A DNA stretch of 64,000 nucleotides from Macrolepiota albuminosa (Eukaryota; Basidiomycota; Agaricomycetes; Agaricales; Agaricaceae), in assembly GCA_027475525.1 (NCBI GenBank), contig JAMWFC010000113.1:806001-870000 (forward strand), given 5' to 3'. Below the pieces are notes generated by a model, which was given only the letters and a program-made list of their open reading frames with translations, was not told the origin of the DNA and searched no databases. Both the position numbers and the translations under genes were made by a program. Positions 22,129-34,345 of this stretch are shown piece by piece; within the stretch, counting starts at the first letter, position 1; each line of letters starts with the position of its first letter.

Positions 22129-23552
22129 TTTTTATTGTGTTGATGTACTTCAGCTTATTTCTCTGGGCTTGCATTCTGTAGCCTCTTCCTTGCATTGTCT
22201 GGAGAGGGAGTAGACATAGGCATATGGGAGTTGTGTCAGATCCACTATTTGTTGGGTTTCATCCAGAGGAGCCTTGCCTTGCATTTTATTTTCTTCTGGT
22301 TTTTAGTATTTGGAGTGTGCACATGGACAGTCTGGTGATTATCTGTGTTGCCAGAGGGAGGAGCATGTCAGAGCTTAGTGATGGCTTGTGGGTTAGTATT
22401 CTCAAAAGAGGTGTAGTATGAAAGTTCAGTTATCTGGCTAGAGGATCTTTATCTGACAACAGCTGGCACTTGTCCTGTTGGTTCATCCCCTGCTGGGAGG
22501 TGGTTGGGGGAGGGGGCCTTTTAAAGATCTATCTGCTGTAGCAGAGTCTCTGTCAGAGGATATGGTATATCAAGAGGGTAGACAATACAAGTTAATCCTC
22601 AGAGGTCACAGCAGTAGCAAGATGACTTTATTAATACCTGTAGACAATACAAGTTGATCTACTGTACAGACAGTCATAGTAAGTAATAGTCAAGATATGT
22701 ATGAAGTAAATGACACATTCTCAGAGGTCATGGCAGTAGCAAGATGACTGAGGGTTGTGTTTGTGTACAAGAAATTTTATAGTTGGAATGAGTCTTGAAA
22801 ACAAAGAAAAATAAACATACAGTTCAGTACTCTGTGGTGGCACAGAACAAGAAAATTAGAGAACAAGAAAGAACATTAGCTGACCTTTCATATAGGCACA
22901 TCCTATCTCAACAAAAAGGCAAGTCAGGCACAGCTGCAGCAGCCAGTGTCAGTGGTGCTCATGGTAGTAAGAAATCAAGAGGCCCCTTGTAACTGTAATT
23001 TTCATTCAAAAAGAAACCAACCTCAAAAGTTATAAAAATGCAATAAAATTTTTTGGAGTATTATTAAGTACTTAGTCTAGATTTTGAGAGGAAAGATTAG
23101 AAAATTGAAAGAGCCTATTGCACATTACAATGCCCAAAAAAAGTTACTAATTTCAACAGGAAAAAGTTTAGAGTTATATACAAAAAGAAAGCACAGATTC
23201 AGATCAGGTCCTATTAGATGATCCTGTAGCCAAATTGCAAGATGCTGATTTTGAACTAAGTGACAAACACTCATACTCTGACTAGGAGAAATCAACTTGA
23301 AGATTATTGGAGTACCTATACACTGTTTGTTGCAGTCAGCAAGTCTCTGAATAAAGGGAAGACACATATAATGAGGAGTTCCTGAGCTTGGATAAGGAAA
23401 TTTTAGAGCTTAGCCATAACACTCTTTTGCATCAGATCAGAGAGTCCATATTATGGAAAGGGCAGCTTCTAGCATATTAGACCTTGTGATGTGAGAGTTG
23501 GTCACCTTTGTCTCAGAAAGTTCTTTATCCATTGGCTCTGCAGCCATTTGAT
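22129..23552. other. No gene recognised
   Basis: Contains a short imperfect repetition around 22570-22760 (words GTAGACAATACAAGTTGATC and GGTCATGGCAGTAGCAAGATG appear twice). No coding exon was recognised. Confidence 0.4.
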
Positions 23553-24475
23553 CTAGCCTATTGTCTGGTTGTTTGGAGCATAGTATCTATCAGAGAGAGC
23601 AGCATAAAAATAGAGAGGTGATAAGGATGCATTGAGAATAAGAGCAGACATAAAAGTAGGAGCAGATGGAGTGGTTGTGATAGATGACAAAGAGGTGGCA
23701 GGAGTGGGTGGAGTGGTAGGAACTGAAGATGCAGCAGAGTTGCTAGCAGTCAGCATAGGCTTATAACTGCAAAGAGGCTGCTTGGACTGTTTAATCTCAA
23801 CTCCATCAAATACCTGGTTTTTAAATGAGTTGAGTTCTTGCTCAAGCTTGAAGATGTGCTCTTCCTGAGAGAAGCCAGGGTAGTCACCAATGCTGTCAAA
23901 ATGCAAACCTTGTAGATCATCTGCTGCTGTGCTGCCTGGTTAGGATCAGGGTTAGCATTGCCTGAGAGGGTGCCAGTAACAATCTGGCCAGAGTTGTGTC
24001 TGTGCCACTTGTCTACCCATTCCTGGTATGACTTGAGCTTTGGATAGTTGGAGATAGTAGCACTAGTGGTCAAAACAATCTTGCTGTCAATAGCTCTGTG
24101 TACTTTATCTTGCTGGATATAGTTCTCCAAGATAGTGCAGCATCCTCATGTCATGGTGTGTCCTATTTTACTACAGAAGTGATAAAGGTTGGGTCTAGGA
24201 GTGTTAGTGGTGTGAGTAGCAGTAATACTGGTGGCAATCATGGTCTCAATACAGGTCATGGTAGAAGTGACAGCAGTGTTGATGGCAGAATTGAAGTCTT
24301 CCTTCTTGACAAAGTTGTTTGCAGGAGAGGTGGCAGTGGTCTGGATAGGAAGGATATCATTGGTGTGCTCAGGTGGAGTTGTCCTAGCATGTTGCATACT
24401 GATGCCAATGCCTGTGTCAGTACCTTTCAAAACTCATTTACCTGCCTCAAAGACATCAGTAACATTATAGGGTTT
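23553..24475 (-). pseudogene. Ty3/Gypsy gag relic
   Basis: On the minus strand, a proline/threonine-rich segment (24430-24146) runs into HFCSKIGHTM, the remnant of a CCHC zinc knuckle whose first Cys has become Tyr. After a frameshift the frame at 24130-23750 continues with LENYIQQDKVHRAIDSKIVL and WVDKWHRHNSGQIVTGTLSG, and another shift leads into 23906-23553 (EEHIFKLEQELNSFKNQVF), a coiled-coil-like stretch. I recognise this order from basidiomycete Gypsy gag/gag-pol proteins. Its LTR-like neighbour at 24630-25385 lies upstream on the same strand, as expected for a 5' LTR. Confidence 0.65.
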
Positions 24476-24629
24476 CTTGGGATGGTAAGCTGGTTGTACA
24501 ATTTTTAAGTGCCTAGCAATATTGGGATGCCCTGCTGGAATAAGCAATATATCTTGTTAATGTAAAGTTTACTATTTTGCAAGAGCCACCTGGAAATCTT
24601 CTGGAATTCCCAGTAATAGGTCAAGAAGG

Positions 24630-25385
24630 TGCCAAGAGAGTAAGTGCATCAATCCAGAATAATGCTCTTAGCTGATGGCAGCACTTACAGGATGGAATGA
24701 TGAAGTATTTTTATGACAGATAGCTGATCACATGATTGTGGACCTTTTTACCATATAGTTTAATTCATGGCATTCACTTACATTCTTACCAGTTCACCAC
24801 CCTTTGCTGATGCTTAGCCTCTTAGCAACAGCTAAGTTCCTTTACTATAAATACTTACTTTTTGTTAGTAGCACATCATTAATTTGGCAGTAGGAATTGT
24901 ATCCCAACATTTTGGTCACTATATGCAACAGACTACCTTTTGTTGACCATGTTAGGAAGAGGACTCTGCTTTAGTCTTCTCTCTCTCTGCAATCTCTTAG
25001 CACCTTACAACTACAGCTTGGCATTTGTGCTTAGATCCACTAAGCAATTCTGTCTTTTTATTACTCTACTCCAAGTGCTAATGCTTAGTGTCTTTTAGTG
25101 ACCCTTTCCCACACCTCTTAGTGCCCTTTCTTAGCAACTCTCTTGTGTCTCCTAGTGCTATTCTTTAGCAACTCTTAGCACTCTCTTGCTGCATTGTGGA
25201 GCCTTACACAAGTGCCTCCAATCATCCACTTTCCTTGCCACCAACCTCTTGCCTACCATGTGTTCTCTGGGACCTGTCTGAAACTCTCTCACACACTGTA
25301 TGCACCCAAAGCTAAATTGACTAGGTAACTGTACTAGTGATAGTGCACCCTCCAGCTCAATTTGGGCATCATCAGTGGAAATAGA
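24630..25385 (-). repeat. LTR-like repeat, probable 5' LTR of the Gypsy gag relic
   Basis: Minus-strand start TGATGCCCAAATTGAGCTGG; it extends to about CAGAATAATGCTC near 24655. A shortened relative is nested in the LINE at 8240-8697. It contains a TATAAATAC-like promoter motif on the plus strand near 24857. Position directly upstream of gag supports the LTR call. Confidence 0.55.
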
Positions 25386-25579
25386 TCAGGAAAGTTGTAT
25401 ACAGTGGTGTTCTGTAGTTCCTGTGCAAGAGTGAGACCTGGTAAGGCACCAGGTGGTTGAGGAGTTGATGGATAGGCAGGAGAAATGTCTTCCACTGACT
25501 GCTCTAGCAGACAGCACCTGCATTGAAGATGTGCTTCTAGCAGAATTCTGCCCTAAAGTCTCTCATGGTGGGCTTCAAT

Positions 25580-26590
25580 TTGATGATGTCTATAAATTAG
25601 TCAGTAGTAGACATGGTTTACAGCTACTAACCAGGGAAATATGCATTGGATGTGCTAAGCGTTTTGAGGGAGTCTCAGGCAGGTCCCAGAGAACAAGTCA
25701 GAGATGAGTTAAATGGCAAGTAATAGTGAAGGTTGGGAAGGAAGGTCAGTAAGAGATGTTAGTAAGGAGGGTGTGCTAATGAACAGGTGCATCTAAATGA
25801 AAGAGAAGGTGAATGTGAGTGAGGTGTGGCAAGAAGACAAGAGGCTTAGCAACAACTAAGCTGTGTGTTGCCTGCCATAGGTGCAAGGTGCATAGGTTCT
25901 ATAAGTGTAATAGCAAGTGTTCAGACAGTTGGCAACTTTAAACTAAATCAGCACAAAAGAAATCTGAACTGTGAGGTGAACTGAGCAGAGGTGGAGTATA
26001 AACTGGATACTCTGTTATCTGTCTCTAACTAGTGACAATAATAAGTATTTATAGTAAAAATAAGTTCACCATTGCTGAGTGGCTAAGTGTTGCCAAGAAG
26101 TGGTGAACTGGAAAGAATGTAAGTATATGCTGCAAAATAAGTTCACCATTGCTGAGTGGCTAAGTGTTGCCAAGAAGTGGTGAACTGGAAAGAATGTAAG
26201 TATATGCTGCATATAAAACTAAATAATGAGAAGTTAATGATAATGCTGTCCATCTAAGTTGAGAGAGGACACCAACAGATGCCAAGCTGAAATGCTGGGC
26301 TATTTGTTATAGAGAAATGTCATCATTCCAAGTTGTAAGCGGTGCTGCCAGCTAGCTTTACCATGTGCTGATGGAGTGATGCCAACTGTTATTGTCATTT
26401 CAGCTGCTGCTAGTGCTATCACTGATTGGATCCATTGCTTATCATGTGTGACTATTGAATATGGCTTAAAATGGATAAATCATGCATGCTAAGTTCAGAA
26501 CATATGCAGCAATGTGTTCAGAGCTGATGCTGAGCCTGCCATTGATGTGCCTAGCCTGTGTGGGGTCCTATCAGCACATCTAAATGACTG
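25580..26590. repeat. Dispersed repeat copy A, downstream of NWD1
   Basis: Shares long colinear stretches with 36560-37480, for example GGTTTACAGCTACT, CCCAGAGAACAAGTCAGA, CTTAGCAACAACTAAGCTGTGTG, and GAGCCTGCCATTGAT near the right end. One copy lies 0.7 kb beyond the stop codon of each NACHT-WD40 gene, so it may have been duplicated with them. No coding motif was seen. A plus-strand frame at 25453-25707 overlaps its start and is unrecognised. Confidence 0.65.
26057..26210. repeat. 77-bp perfect tandem duplication #11
   Basis: Copies 26057-26133 and 26134-26210. The homologous site in the copy at 36.5-37.5 kb has a single unit. Confidence 0.97.
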
Positions 26591-27322
26591 CTCAGCCTAT
26601 CCTATCTCTTTTTGTTTTCTAGTAGTCAGCCTTGATGAGCATGGACCTTACTCAGAATCAATTATTGTTAGTCATACTCCATTACATACCAGGGCCTGAT
26701 TAGTTAAGCAATATTAGTAATAGCACAGCCACCAATATAGTATATAAAGGCAGCTCTGTGGATAGAATATCTTCAGGCTGAAAAATAGCAGTGTTCTTCT
26801 GGCCTATACTTTGACCACTCAGTTAGCCTTCTACTTCCTTCCCTGACTCTTGCTTGCTTCTACACTTGCTTGACTCCTGCTTGTTATTGGTGCCCACTGG
26901 CTCTGTAAAAGGAGTTCCACAGATGTTAGCCTTCAGAGGTTGCCCTTACAGTATTTATATTATATCAAGTGACTATATGTGTTTATAAACACTGCAAATT
27001 TTAGTGTAGATATTTAATCTTTTCATTATTTCTAATGTTGTATGCTGAGATTCTAATTCCTTTAATGTTCTATTATGATTTTCATTCACAGAAAAGCTAA
27101 TGTCCATTCAATAATTTATTATCTACTTTTAAAGTTGGTAGTTAACATCTATTCTATAATATATATATATGTATATGTAACTTCTGTGTAATTTTTACAG
27201 TTCTTCAGTATTACTTTTAGAATAATGAAATGTATTAGAGTTAATTTTTTGAAATGATCTGACTGATAGATGAATTGTCTACATATTAATAACTTGGCTA
27301 CAACAAAATTGTGATGCATAGC
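26591..27322. other. AT-rich 3' flank of NWD1, no gene
   Basis: AT-rich, with a (TA)n-like run near 27160-27178. Probably the 3' untranslated and flanking region of the NACHT-WD40 gene on the minus strand. Confidence 0.4.
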
Positions 27323-30300
27323 TTATTCATCATAGCAATGTCTCCATTTCTCTTCAAAGAGACAAAATGAGAAATTTACATACAAAGATCTGGATGATGA
27401 GATAACAAGAGTATTTGAAGGATGGTATACTATATTGAAAACAGATGCTGGAACACATATCAAACAAAGTTGAGTGGGGAGTAACCAAATCCAGTTCTTG
27501 GAGATAAACATTGAAATATTTGACCTGCTACACTGCCCATTATAGAAAATATCCTGCACTTTTACAAAACTGTCATTTGAATCAAAAGCAATACTTTTGC
27601 CATCAGATGAAAATGCAACAGATCTGACCCAGTTGGTATGACTATGCAACTCTTGCCACTGGGCATCACTGGAGGCATCCCACACTTTTACAGATTTGTC
27701 AAGTGAGCCAGAAACAATGCTTTTGCCATGTAGTGAAAATGCAACAGCTGTAATACTCTTTGTGTGATCATTTAACTCCTGCACCTGTGTACCACTGAAG
27801 GCATCCCACACCTTTACAGACTTGTCATGTGAGGCAGAAACAATACTTTTGCCATCAGATGAAAATGCAACAGATGAGACACTACTAGTGTGACCATGTA
27901 ACTCCTGTACCTGTGTACCACTTGAGACATTCCACACTCTTACAGACTTGTCACCTGAGGCAGAGACAATACTTTTGCCATCAGGTGAAAATGCAACAGA
28001 TGTGATCCAGGTAGTGTGACTATTCAACTCCTGCACCTGTACACCATTGGCAGCATTCCACACTCTTACAGACTTGTCACTTGAGGCAGAGACAATGCTT
28101 TTGCTATCAGCTGAAAATGCAACAGATGTGACAGTACTAGTGTGACCAGTCAACTTCTGCACCTGTACACCATTAAAAGCATTCCACACACTTACAGACT
28201 TGTCATATGAGGCAGAGACAATACTTTTGCCATCAGGTGAAAATGCAACAGATGTGACCCAGTTGGTGTGACCATTCAACTCTTGCATCTGTGTACCACT
28301 GTAGACATTCCACACTCTCACAGACTTGTCACCTGAGGCAGATACAATGCTTTTGCCATCAGGTGAAAATGCAACAGATGAGACACTACTAGTGTGACCA
28401 TGTAACTCCTGTACCTGTGTACCACTTGAGACATTCCACACTCTTACAGACTTGTCACCTGAGGCAGAGACAATACTTTTGCCATCAGGTGAAAATGCAA
28501 CAGATGTGACCCAGTTGATGTGACCATTCAACTCCTGCAGCTGTGTACCATTGGAAGCATTCCACACTCTTACAGACTTGTCACCTGAGGCAGAGACAAT
28601 GCTTTTGCCATCAGGTGAAAATGCAACAGATGTGACACTATTAGTATGACCATTTAACTCTTGTATCTGTGTACCACTGGAGGTATATCAGGTGAAAATG
28701 CAACAGATGTGACACTATTAGTATGACCATTTAACTCTTGTATCTGTGTACCACTGGAGGTATCCACACTCTTACAGACTTGTCACCTGAGGCAGAGACA
28801 ATACTTTTTCCATCTGGTGAAAATGCAACAGATGTGACCCAGTTGGTGTGACCATTCAACTCCTGCAACTGTGTACCACTGGAGGCATTCCACACTCTTA
28901 CAGACTTGTCACCTGAGGCAGAGACAATTCTTTTGCCATCAGGTGAAAATGCAACAGATGTGACACTACTAGTGTGACCATTTAACTCCTGCACTTGTGT
29001 ACCATTAGAGGCATCCCACATTCTTACAGATTTCTCATTTGAGGCAGAAACAATGTTTTTTCCATCAGGTGAGAATGCCACACAATACAATGATTCTATC
29101 TCTAATATATGGACTTTTGACAAGGTAGTTTTTTCATTCGTTATAATAGATGGGATTCTAGAAAACTTCTTCTTCCAATTGTGTAAAATTGGGCCATTCA
29201 CTGACCATGCTGCTAATGCTGAGATGTATAGATGTGGTGTTGACAAAGCTGCTGTACTTGCAGCAAAGTTGGCTATCTCATTAATTCCTTGTATGAGTGA
29301 TGAATTATAATCAATATTTTGCTGTTATACATTTAGTTGTAAACAGTGTTTTTATCAGAGCTATTCACCTTTTTTATAATATCACAGACTTGTTGAAGCA
29401 TCAAATGACATTGTTTAGATAATTTGAGTAAATTCATTGCTTCTATCCAAAAAAGAACTTGAATATCAAGAAACTTTTCTATTTGTAACCAAAGATCTTG
29501 GTATTTGTTAGTTTTAGCTTTAATAAAATGTCTAGCCCAGTATTTACAAGCATACTGAAGCACTTCTGAGATTTTTTCTCTGACACAAACTTCCAGGTTG
29601 ACAACTTCTGAATCTAACAGAAATGATGAAGGCATGCTACACATATCAAAGTGGAGATCTCTCATCATTATGTTGAAGCAATGAGAAGCAAGGAATGCAT
29701 GATAGGATGTTGCATCACAAGACATATCCTTTATATAATTTGAAGAAACATGCAAAGATCTCAAAGAAATTCTGGATGCTTGTATATAATCCATGATAAA
29801 ATCTGGAAAAGAAGCATGATACCAGAAAACATGACCTTCTTTTTTATAAAGAACAGGATGAAGCTTTTGTACAATATCATCACCTTGCTGCTTTAGAATT
29901 TTTATATTTTGAGTATTACATTTAGAACAAAGTCCTGCAGCAACAAAAGTAGATATACGATCTTCTGCACAAAGAATAGTGTGCAGAATTTCCAAGCAAT
30001 CAGCAATAAAAATTTCTTCACTTGTACTGAATGCATCAGACAATATTTGGCAATATAAGTTGTTTATTAATACTATTGCACTGAGAACATATGAGGATGT
30101 TGTATCAATTGTAAAGTTAAGCAGCTTTCTTATTAAAATCTGCTTCTCTTCTGGAGTTCCTGATGATATATACTTTACAACTGTTGAAGCATAAATGAAC
30201 AAACAGTTTGCTTTATCTCCAAGCTCTCTAAGTTCTGGCTTATTCACAAACTCTGGAAGTTTTGCATTCAAATATATCATAATATCCATATCAGCATCTT

Positions 30301-32080
30301 CATGAGAAATATTCTGAAGGTAACAAACTGAATCAGATGAAAATGACTTGCACAATTCTGCAAGGTCAGGATCTGGTCGACTTGTTACAAGAAACTTCAG
30401 ACCATTCAAATGATTTTTTTCAATAGTAACAAGTAATTCTTTGAGAAATTCTAAGCCTCCTTTGTTTTTAACTTCATCCAAAGCATCAATCACAATAAGA
30501 TAAGGTGGCAAGCTAGATGAATGACTAGTCATCATTTTTTTCCAAGGATTTACTAACAGATTTCCCATTTGTTTCTTTAAATCCTTGTTAACTGAGTTTT
30601 TATCTACTTCTTGAAAAGACTGGGCAAAGAGCTGTGAATTACAAGCAAGCTGATAAACAAGGGTAGGAATAATGTTTTTTTGACTTTGTGTATCTTCAAA
30701 TTGCCTAGAGCAAAAGAAACTAGCCTGCAATAATTGTAATACATTATTGCCCTCTTCAAAGTCTTGGGCTATAGTATAAGCTATTGTTGATTTTCCTGAA
30801 CCTGCATGACCAGTCAGCCAAAAAACCTGTAAACTACTATTTGATGCATTTTGAGCCCAATTCTTAATTTTTTAAGAATTTCAACACATGTTCCTGGTGT
30901 GCATGGTTGACGAGACAATGTTTGTGCATCATCAGGATTAGCATCATATATAGCTCTGTAAGCATGGGGCCAGCCATATAATTGCAATTGCTAAAGCTCA
31001 AGTAAGCACACATTATATCAAAGTGCTTTTCAATAACTTACTTCAAGTAGTTTTTGTAAGTCCCAAACATTTTTATCAATTTTCAACATCAATATTGACT
31101 AAAAAAGCATGTTAAAACTATAGCAAAGTAGTTGCATAAACATCCATGCCTGAAAAATATTTGTTTGATAATTGATATCATTGACAATATGATTTATTTT
31201 TGACTTGTTTTCTTCACTGTTCATAACTTTGCTAATACAAGATGTTCTTGACATTTCCATAAGTTCTTCAAATTTATCATTCAATATTCTGTAATATATA
31301 TCAACTTAACAAAAATAGCAACAACATTAAACCTACTTTACAAAGCCTTTTATAACATTTTTCAAGTCTGTGTTTTCATTATTGATATTTGTTATAGCAT
31401 TAAGAAAGTCTCTGATTCTTGCAAGCTGAAGATAAAGCTCATCATTATTGTTAGAAACAGCCTATAACTACTTTTAATATCTATCACAAAAAAAAACACA
31501 AACCAACTCACATTTATCAGCTCCATAAAAGCATTAAAAGATGCAAAAGGAACTTGAAGTGGAATTCCAGATAATGATTTGTCAACCTTCTTGAGCAAGA
31601 GCTCAATGCCATTCAAAGCTGTGTGAAGTCCATCTTTTATCATAATGTTTAAACTATGATCTCTGGCAAAAGATGCTTGAGATATAGCTAAACTACCACC
31701 ATGACTTCCTCCTTTGGTAAAAATTCGTTAGTACTACTGCTACATGTATACAAATTTGGTGAAATTGTACACACCTAATTCATTGGTGGAAAAAGCATCA
31801 ACCTGAGGGTTCATGTCAACTATAATTTCCTCAACTAGTGTTTAAGGTTGGTAGATCATTGAATAGAATCATCTGATGTCATACGTCCTTCTCCAGTTGA
31901 TAAAGCAACGGATTGACCCATATTGGTAGAAGCTTGGACACAATGAGAATCTGCTGTGGGAGAAACACTCGAGGCACTGACTTGGGTGCCTGCAGTACGA
32001 CGCCTGAACATTGAACGAAACCTTTGAATAATTTGTTGCCTTCTTGAAGAGGGCTTGTTGTCTTGCTGAGGAGTAGACAT
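27323..32080 (-). CDS. NACHT-WD40 NLR-like protein, copy 1 (NWD1), frame-disrupted
   Basis: A fungal STAND/NLR protein of the HET-E/HNWD type, thought to act as a cytosolic non-self sensor whose NTPase triggers a cell-death or incompatibility response. The start chosen is ATG at 32080 (MSTPQQDNKPSS). A basic, Ser-rich leader is followed by short exons encoding predicted amphipathic helices (SLSGIPLQVPFASFNAFMEL, then ELYLQLARIRDFLNAITN). The NACHT exon (30990-29369) has Walker A GHAGSGKST, Walker B YLIVIDALDEV and the sensor motif VTSRPD. A 47-bp intron (29322-29368, GT-AG) leads into the WD40 exon, which holds 12 similar WD units and a hydrophobic C-terminal tail. Two breaks: a T-run of 6 at 30868-30873 where copy 2 has 7, shifting frame just before the P-loop, and a 77-bp duplication plus one missing base at 28610-28770 in the WD domain. 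Whether the gene is really broken is open. The N-terminal helices could be a HeLo-, MLKL- or Goodbye-like domain; I cannot tell which. Confidence 0.85.
27546..29085 (-). repeat. WD40 repeat array of NWD1 (12 units)
   Basis: Units of 42 residues (126 bp) with the core VTSVAFSPDGKSIVSASGDK. Ten of the twelve share nearly the same core. Variation concentrates at a few positions per unit: before VAF, after SAS, and in the NASNGTQ segment. The last unit is degenerate (SIAFDSNDSFVKVQDIF). High internal similarity indicates recent unit exchange. Confidence 0.85.
28610..28763. repeat. 77-bp perfect tandem duplication #12
   Basis: Copies 28610-28686 and 28687-28763. Unlike the natural 126-bp WD units, this 77-bp unit cuts across a WD repeat and destroys the frame of NWD1. 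Confidence 0.95.
29333..30990 (-). other. NACHT NTPase domain region of NWD1
   Basis: P-loop GHAGSGKST at about 30800, then KNIIPTLVYQLA (typical NACHT helical segment), DALDEV near 30480, LKFLVTSRPDPDLAELC near 30370, and a winged-helix-like tail ending before the intron at 29368. The sensor arginine of TSRPD is intact here, in contrast to copy 2. Confidence 0.85.
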
Positions 32081-32770
32081 ATTCAATGAGTAATAGAGCA
32101 ATAATGTGTGAGGAAAGATAGACAACAGTAGAATGCAGTTGCCCCAAGTACACGACAGTGTAGCCATGTTTATGCATAAGCTCAATATGTCAAGACTTTC
32201 TCAATCACAAGTGGATAGCCTTGGGCCAAGTGACTTGCACGCAATCTAGGCACACATGCTGTTACTAGATTGAGCTTGTCATTCTCTCAGAGCACACAAG
32301 AATTCAATAGTACTCGCTCATATCATCAATGCTACAGTTTCCCCTTCCATTGAACTCCTGCGTCCACGTATACCAAGAACCTCACAGCCATCATAATTAC
32401 CAAGCCAGCCATATAGCCAATATTGTTAGTCCCGATCAAGCACCAAGCGATGAAACATACTGTCAGAATTGTTAGCTGATAAGGCCCTAGACTGTGAATT
32501 TTGTTGTGGCACTCAACTACAATGGACATCGCCTGTTGCCCAGCCTCAATGAAGCTATGCGTGACGAGAGTAAGCCTTGAGCCTTGCCTTTTTCTGCTGG
32601 GCTCACTACACACAGCTATTAAAATCCTTGAAACTCATACTCAATGAGCGCCTCGACCTCTCTTCCCTCAGCCTCCCAGTGATGACGCCAACTGTAGTTG
32701 GGTGCGCTGGACGTATACACAGTACAACGCCATCTCCAGCGCTTGGTGTGCGTAGTTGTGAGGAGTCCTG
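32081..32770 (-). promoter_or_regulatory. NWD1 upstream region, conserved with NWD2
   Basis: Colinear with 43774-44370. Shared segments include AAGACTTTCTCAATCACAAG, TGGATAGCCTTGGGCCAAGTG, CATATCATCAATGCTACAG and GAGCCTTGCCTTTTTCTGC. Conservation of noncoding flank shows the duplication included the promoter. A minus-strand frame ending at 32332 could encode a small hydrophobic peptide (MSIVVECHNKIHS onwards, with two membrane-like segments), but the equivalent frame in the other copy is broken, so I do not call it a gene. Confidence 0.55.
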
Positions 32771-33867
32771 ACAGGGTCCCGGTGTGCTCGAGTGGAGGTA
32801 GTAAAACGATGCGCTAAATTATAGCGCTTTGGGGGCTACCTGGCGGATGGTAAGCGTCGTAGTTTAGACAAAGATATTGAAGAAAAGATGAATAGCGCAG
32901 CGTATTGTGCCCGTAGGTGGCACCGTAAACGATGAAGACAAGATAGACGAGGCTAGCGCCTGACTTAGTGACGAAGTCAAAGGAAGCTAGCACAATTTGA
33001 ACGCTAAGTGTAACTGTGTGTTCGAGGGGTTACGATTTGTTGTTATATACATGTGAAGTAGCTATTTTATATACTATGCGCTACCGTGTTTGCCAAGATA
33101 CAAGCCCATCTGCGGCGCTACCTCCTAGCGCCAAGTAGCTATTTTATATACTATGCGCTACCGTGTTTGCCAAGATACAAGCCCATCTGCGGCGCTACCT
33201 CCTAGCGCCTCTCCTTGTGGTTTCCTCTAACGGCGACCTGTCAACGGCGACCTTTTGCACATGGATGACGGCGACCAATGGCGTTCTGACCCACGGCAAC
33301 CAGCGGCAACTCTATATTGGCTTAAAACTGCATGAGTCTGCTCACTTTTATTCTAACTCCAATTGGCCAGGCTGTTTCAGGGTATGGTCGGAAAATCCTC
33401 AACAGACGCCGTGAGTGCTAGTGTCAGCGCTACACATTGTATTAGTTCCTGACAGGTCCAGATGTCGGATTTAAGTATATCCAGTGCCATCGTCATTGAT
33501 CCTTTTAGACTTCTGATTGAAGTGCCTCGTCAAATGGCAGCGCCTGCTGCTGGCTCCTTCTGGAAGTGATCGGGGTTTAGTTAGAGTCCTCTCCCGCCAT
33601 TGTGTTAGCTAGTGCTATACGTTATGAGCCTCCTTCATCCTTGGGATAGATGAATGGAGTGTGCTAAAGGCTTGGTAGCTAGTGGTTAGGATAAATGTCT
33701 AAATCCTGTAGTCGGTTGCCAGAGCTAGGGCTGCTCTATATTCCCAACTGGTCGCTAGAGTCCTCCGTATGTCAAGTGTTGGTTGGCCTATAATGTCCCT
33801 TGATGCGCTCAGTCCGAGTAGAAGCCTATCACCAGCCCAACGTCACATAAGCAGACGCACAAGTACC
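32771..33867. other. CpG-rich interval without a recognised gene
   Basis: Composition changes here: CG dinucleotides become frequent (words such as GTAGCGCTTTGG and CGGCGACC). GCGCTA/TAGCGC words recur between 32815 and 33450. No exon was recognised on either strand. Confidence 0.4.
33056..33209. repeat. 77-bp perfect tandem duplication #13
   Basis: Copies 33056-33132 and 33133-33209, in the CpG-rich non-coding interval. Confidence 0.97.
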
Positions 33868-34245
33868 CTCTCTGGCTGAAAGATTGCTGCCGACCCATCT
33901 CTCTGTTCACCGCTGCTCATCCACTAACTCAATATACAGGCCAAACACCCAACATGAGCCTCCTCGCAGACTTTGACCCTTCCAGCAATCAATCCTGCCA
34001 CCACCCTCGTGGATGTCATCCGCACCATACAGCTGTGTAGTGGCGCCCCTGAAAGGACACGACTACACTACACATTTTTGTCATCGGCCACTCCACAGAT
34101 GCATTTTGTGCCATCAAGGCGGCAAATAACGCGTATTATCAGGTGCGTACTGGTTTTTTTTCTCTGAAACACATCATTGAAAGGGCATAGTTGCAGCGCG
34201 CAATGTTCTTTGGCTCATCCACAGAGTGTAGCGAGGCAGCTGTTG
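33868..34245 (+). pseudogene. Exon fragment of an unidentified gene (inverted copy of 44468-44773)
   Basis: On the plus strand this fragment matches the minus strand at 44773-44468: ATACAGGCCAAACACCCAAC, then CCTCCTCGC, CACCGCC-type codons, and a CGTATTATCAGGTGCGTACT exon-intron junction. The better preserved copy encodes TGQTPNASLLADLYPST and MQLCRGAYNTYYQ before a GTGCGT splice donor. This copy has frame-breaking changes. I do not recognise the parent protein. Confidence 0.6.
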
Positions 34246-34345
34246 TTCTTGTTTCCATGAACGGCGCACCCTGAGCACTTATTTCCCATTGTACATGTGG
34301 TTCATGTTGTGAGTGCCTCCGAAGTGGTCTCGAACACGATTGGAA
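34245..34345 (-). pseudogene. Fragment of a beta-prism/crystal-toxin-like gene
   Basis: About 100 bp on the minus strand resemble the exon-intron junction at 50205-50305 of the second toxin-like gene, including the RVRDHFGG coding stretch and the HMY-GK end of the exon. The donor GTAAGT of the intact gene reads ATAAGT here, so the splice site is lost. It is joined directly to the ATG18 fragment at a shared GTGTTCGAGACC word. Confidence 0.65.

Noticed and set aside
33000..33450. Recurring GCGCTA/TAGCGC words as a regulatory array
   Set aside because: Spacing is irregular, and part of the recurrence is caused by the 77-bp duplication.
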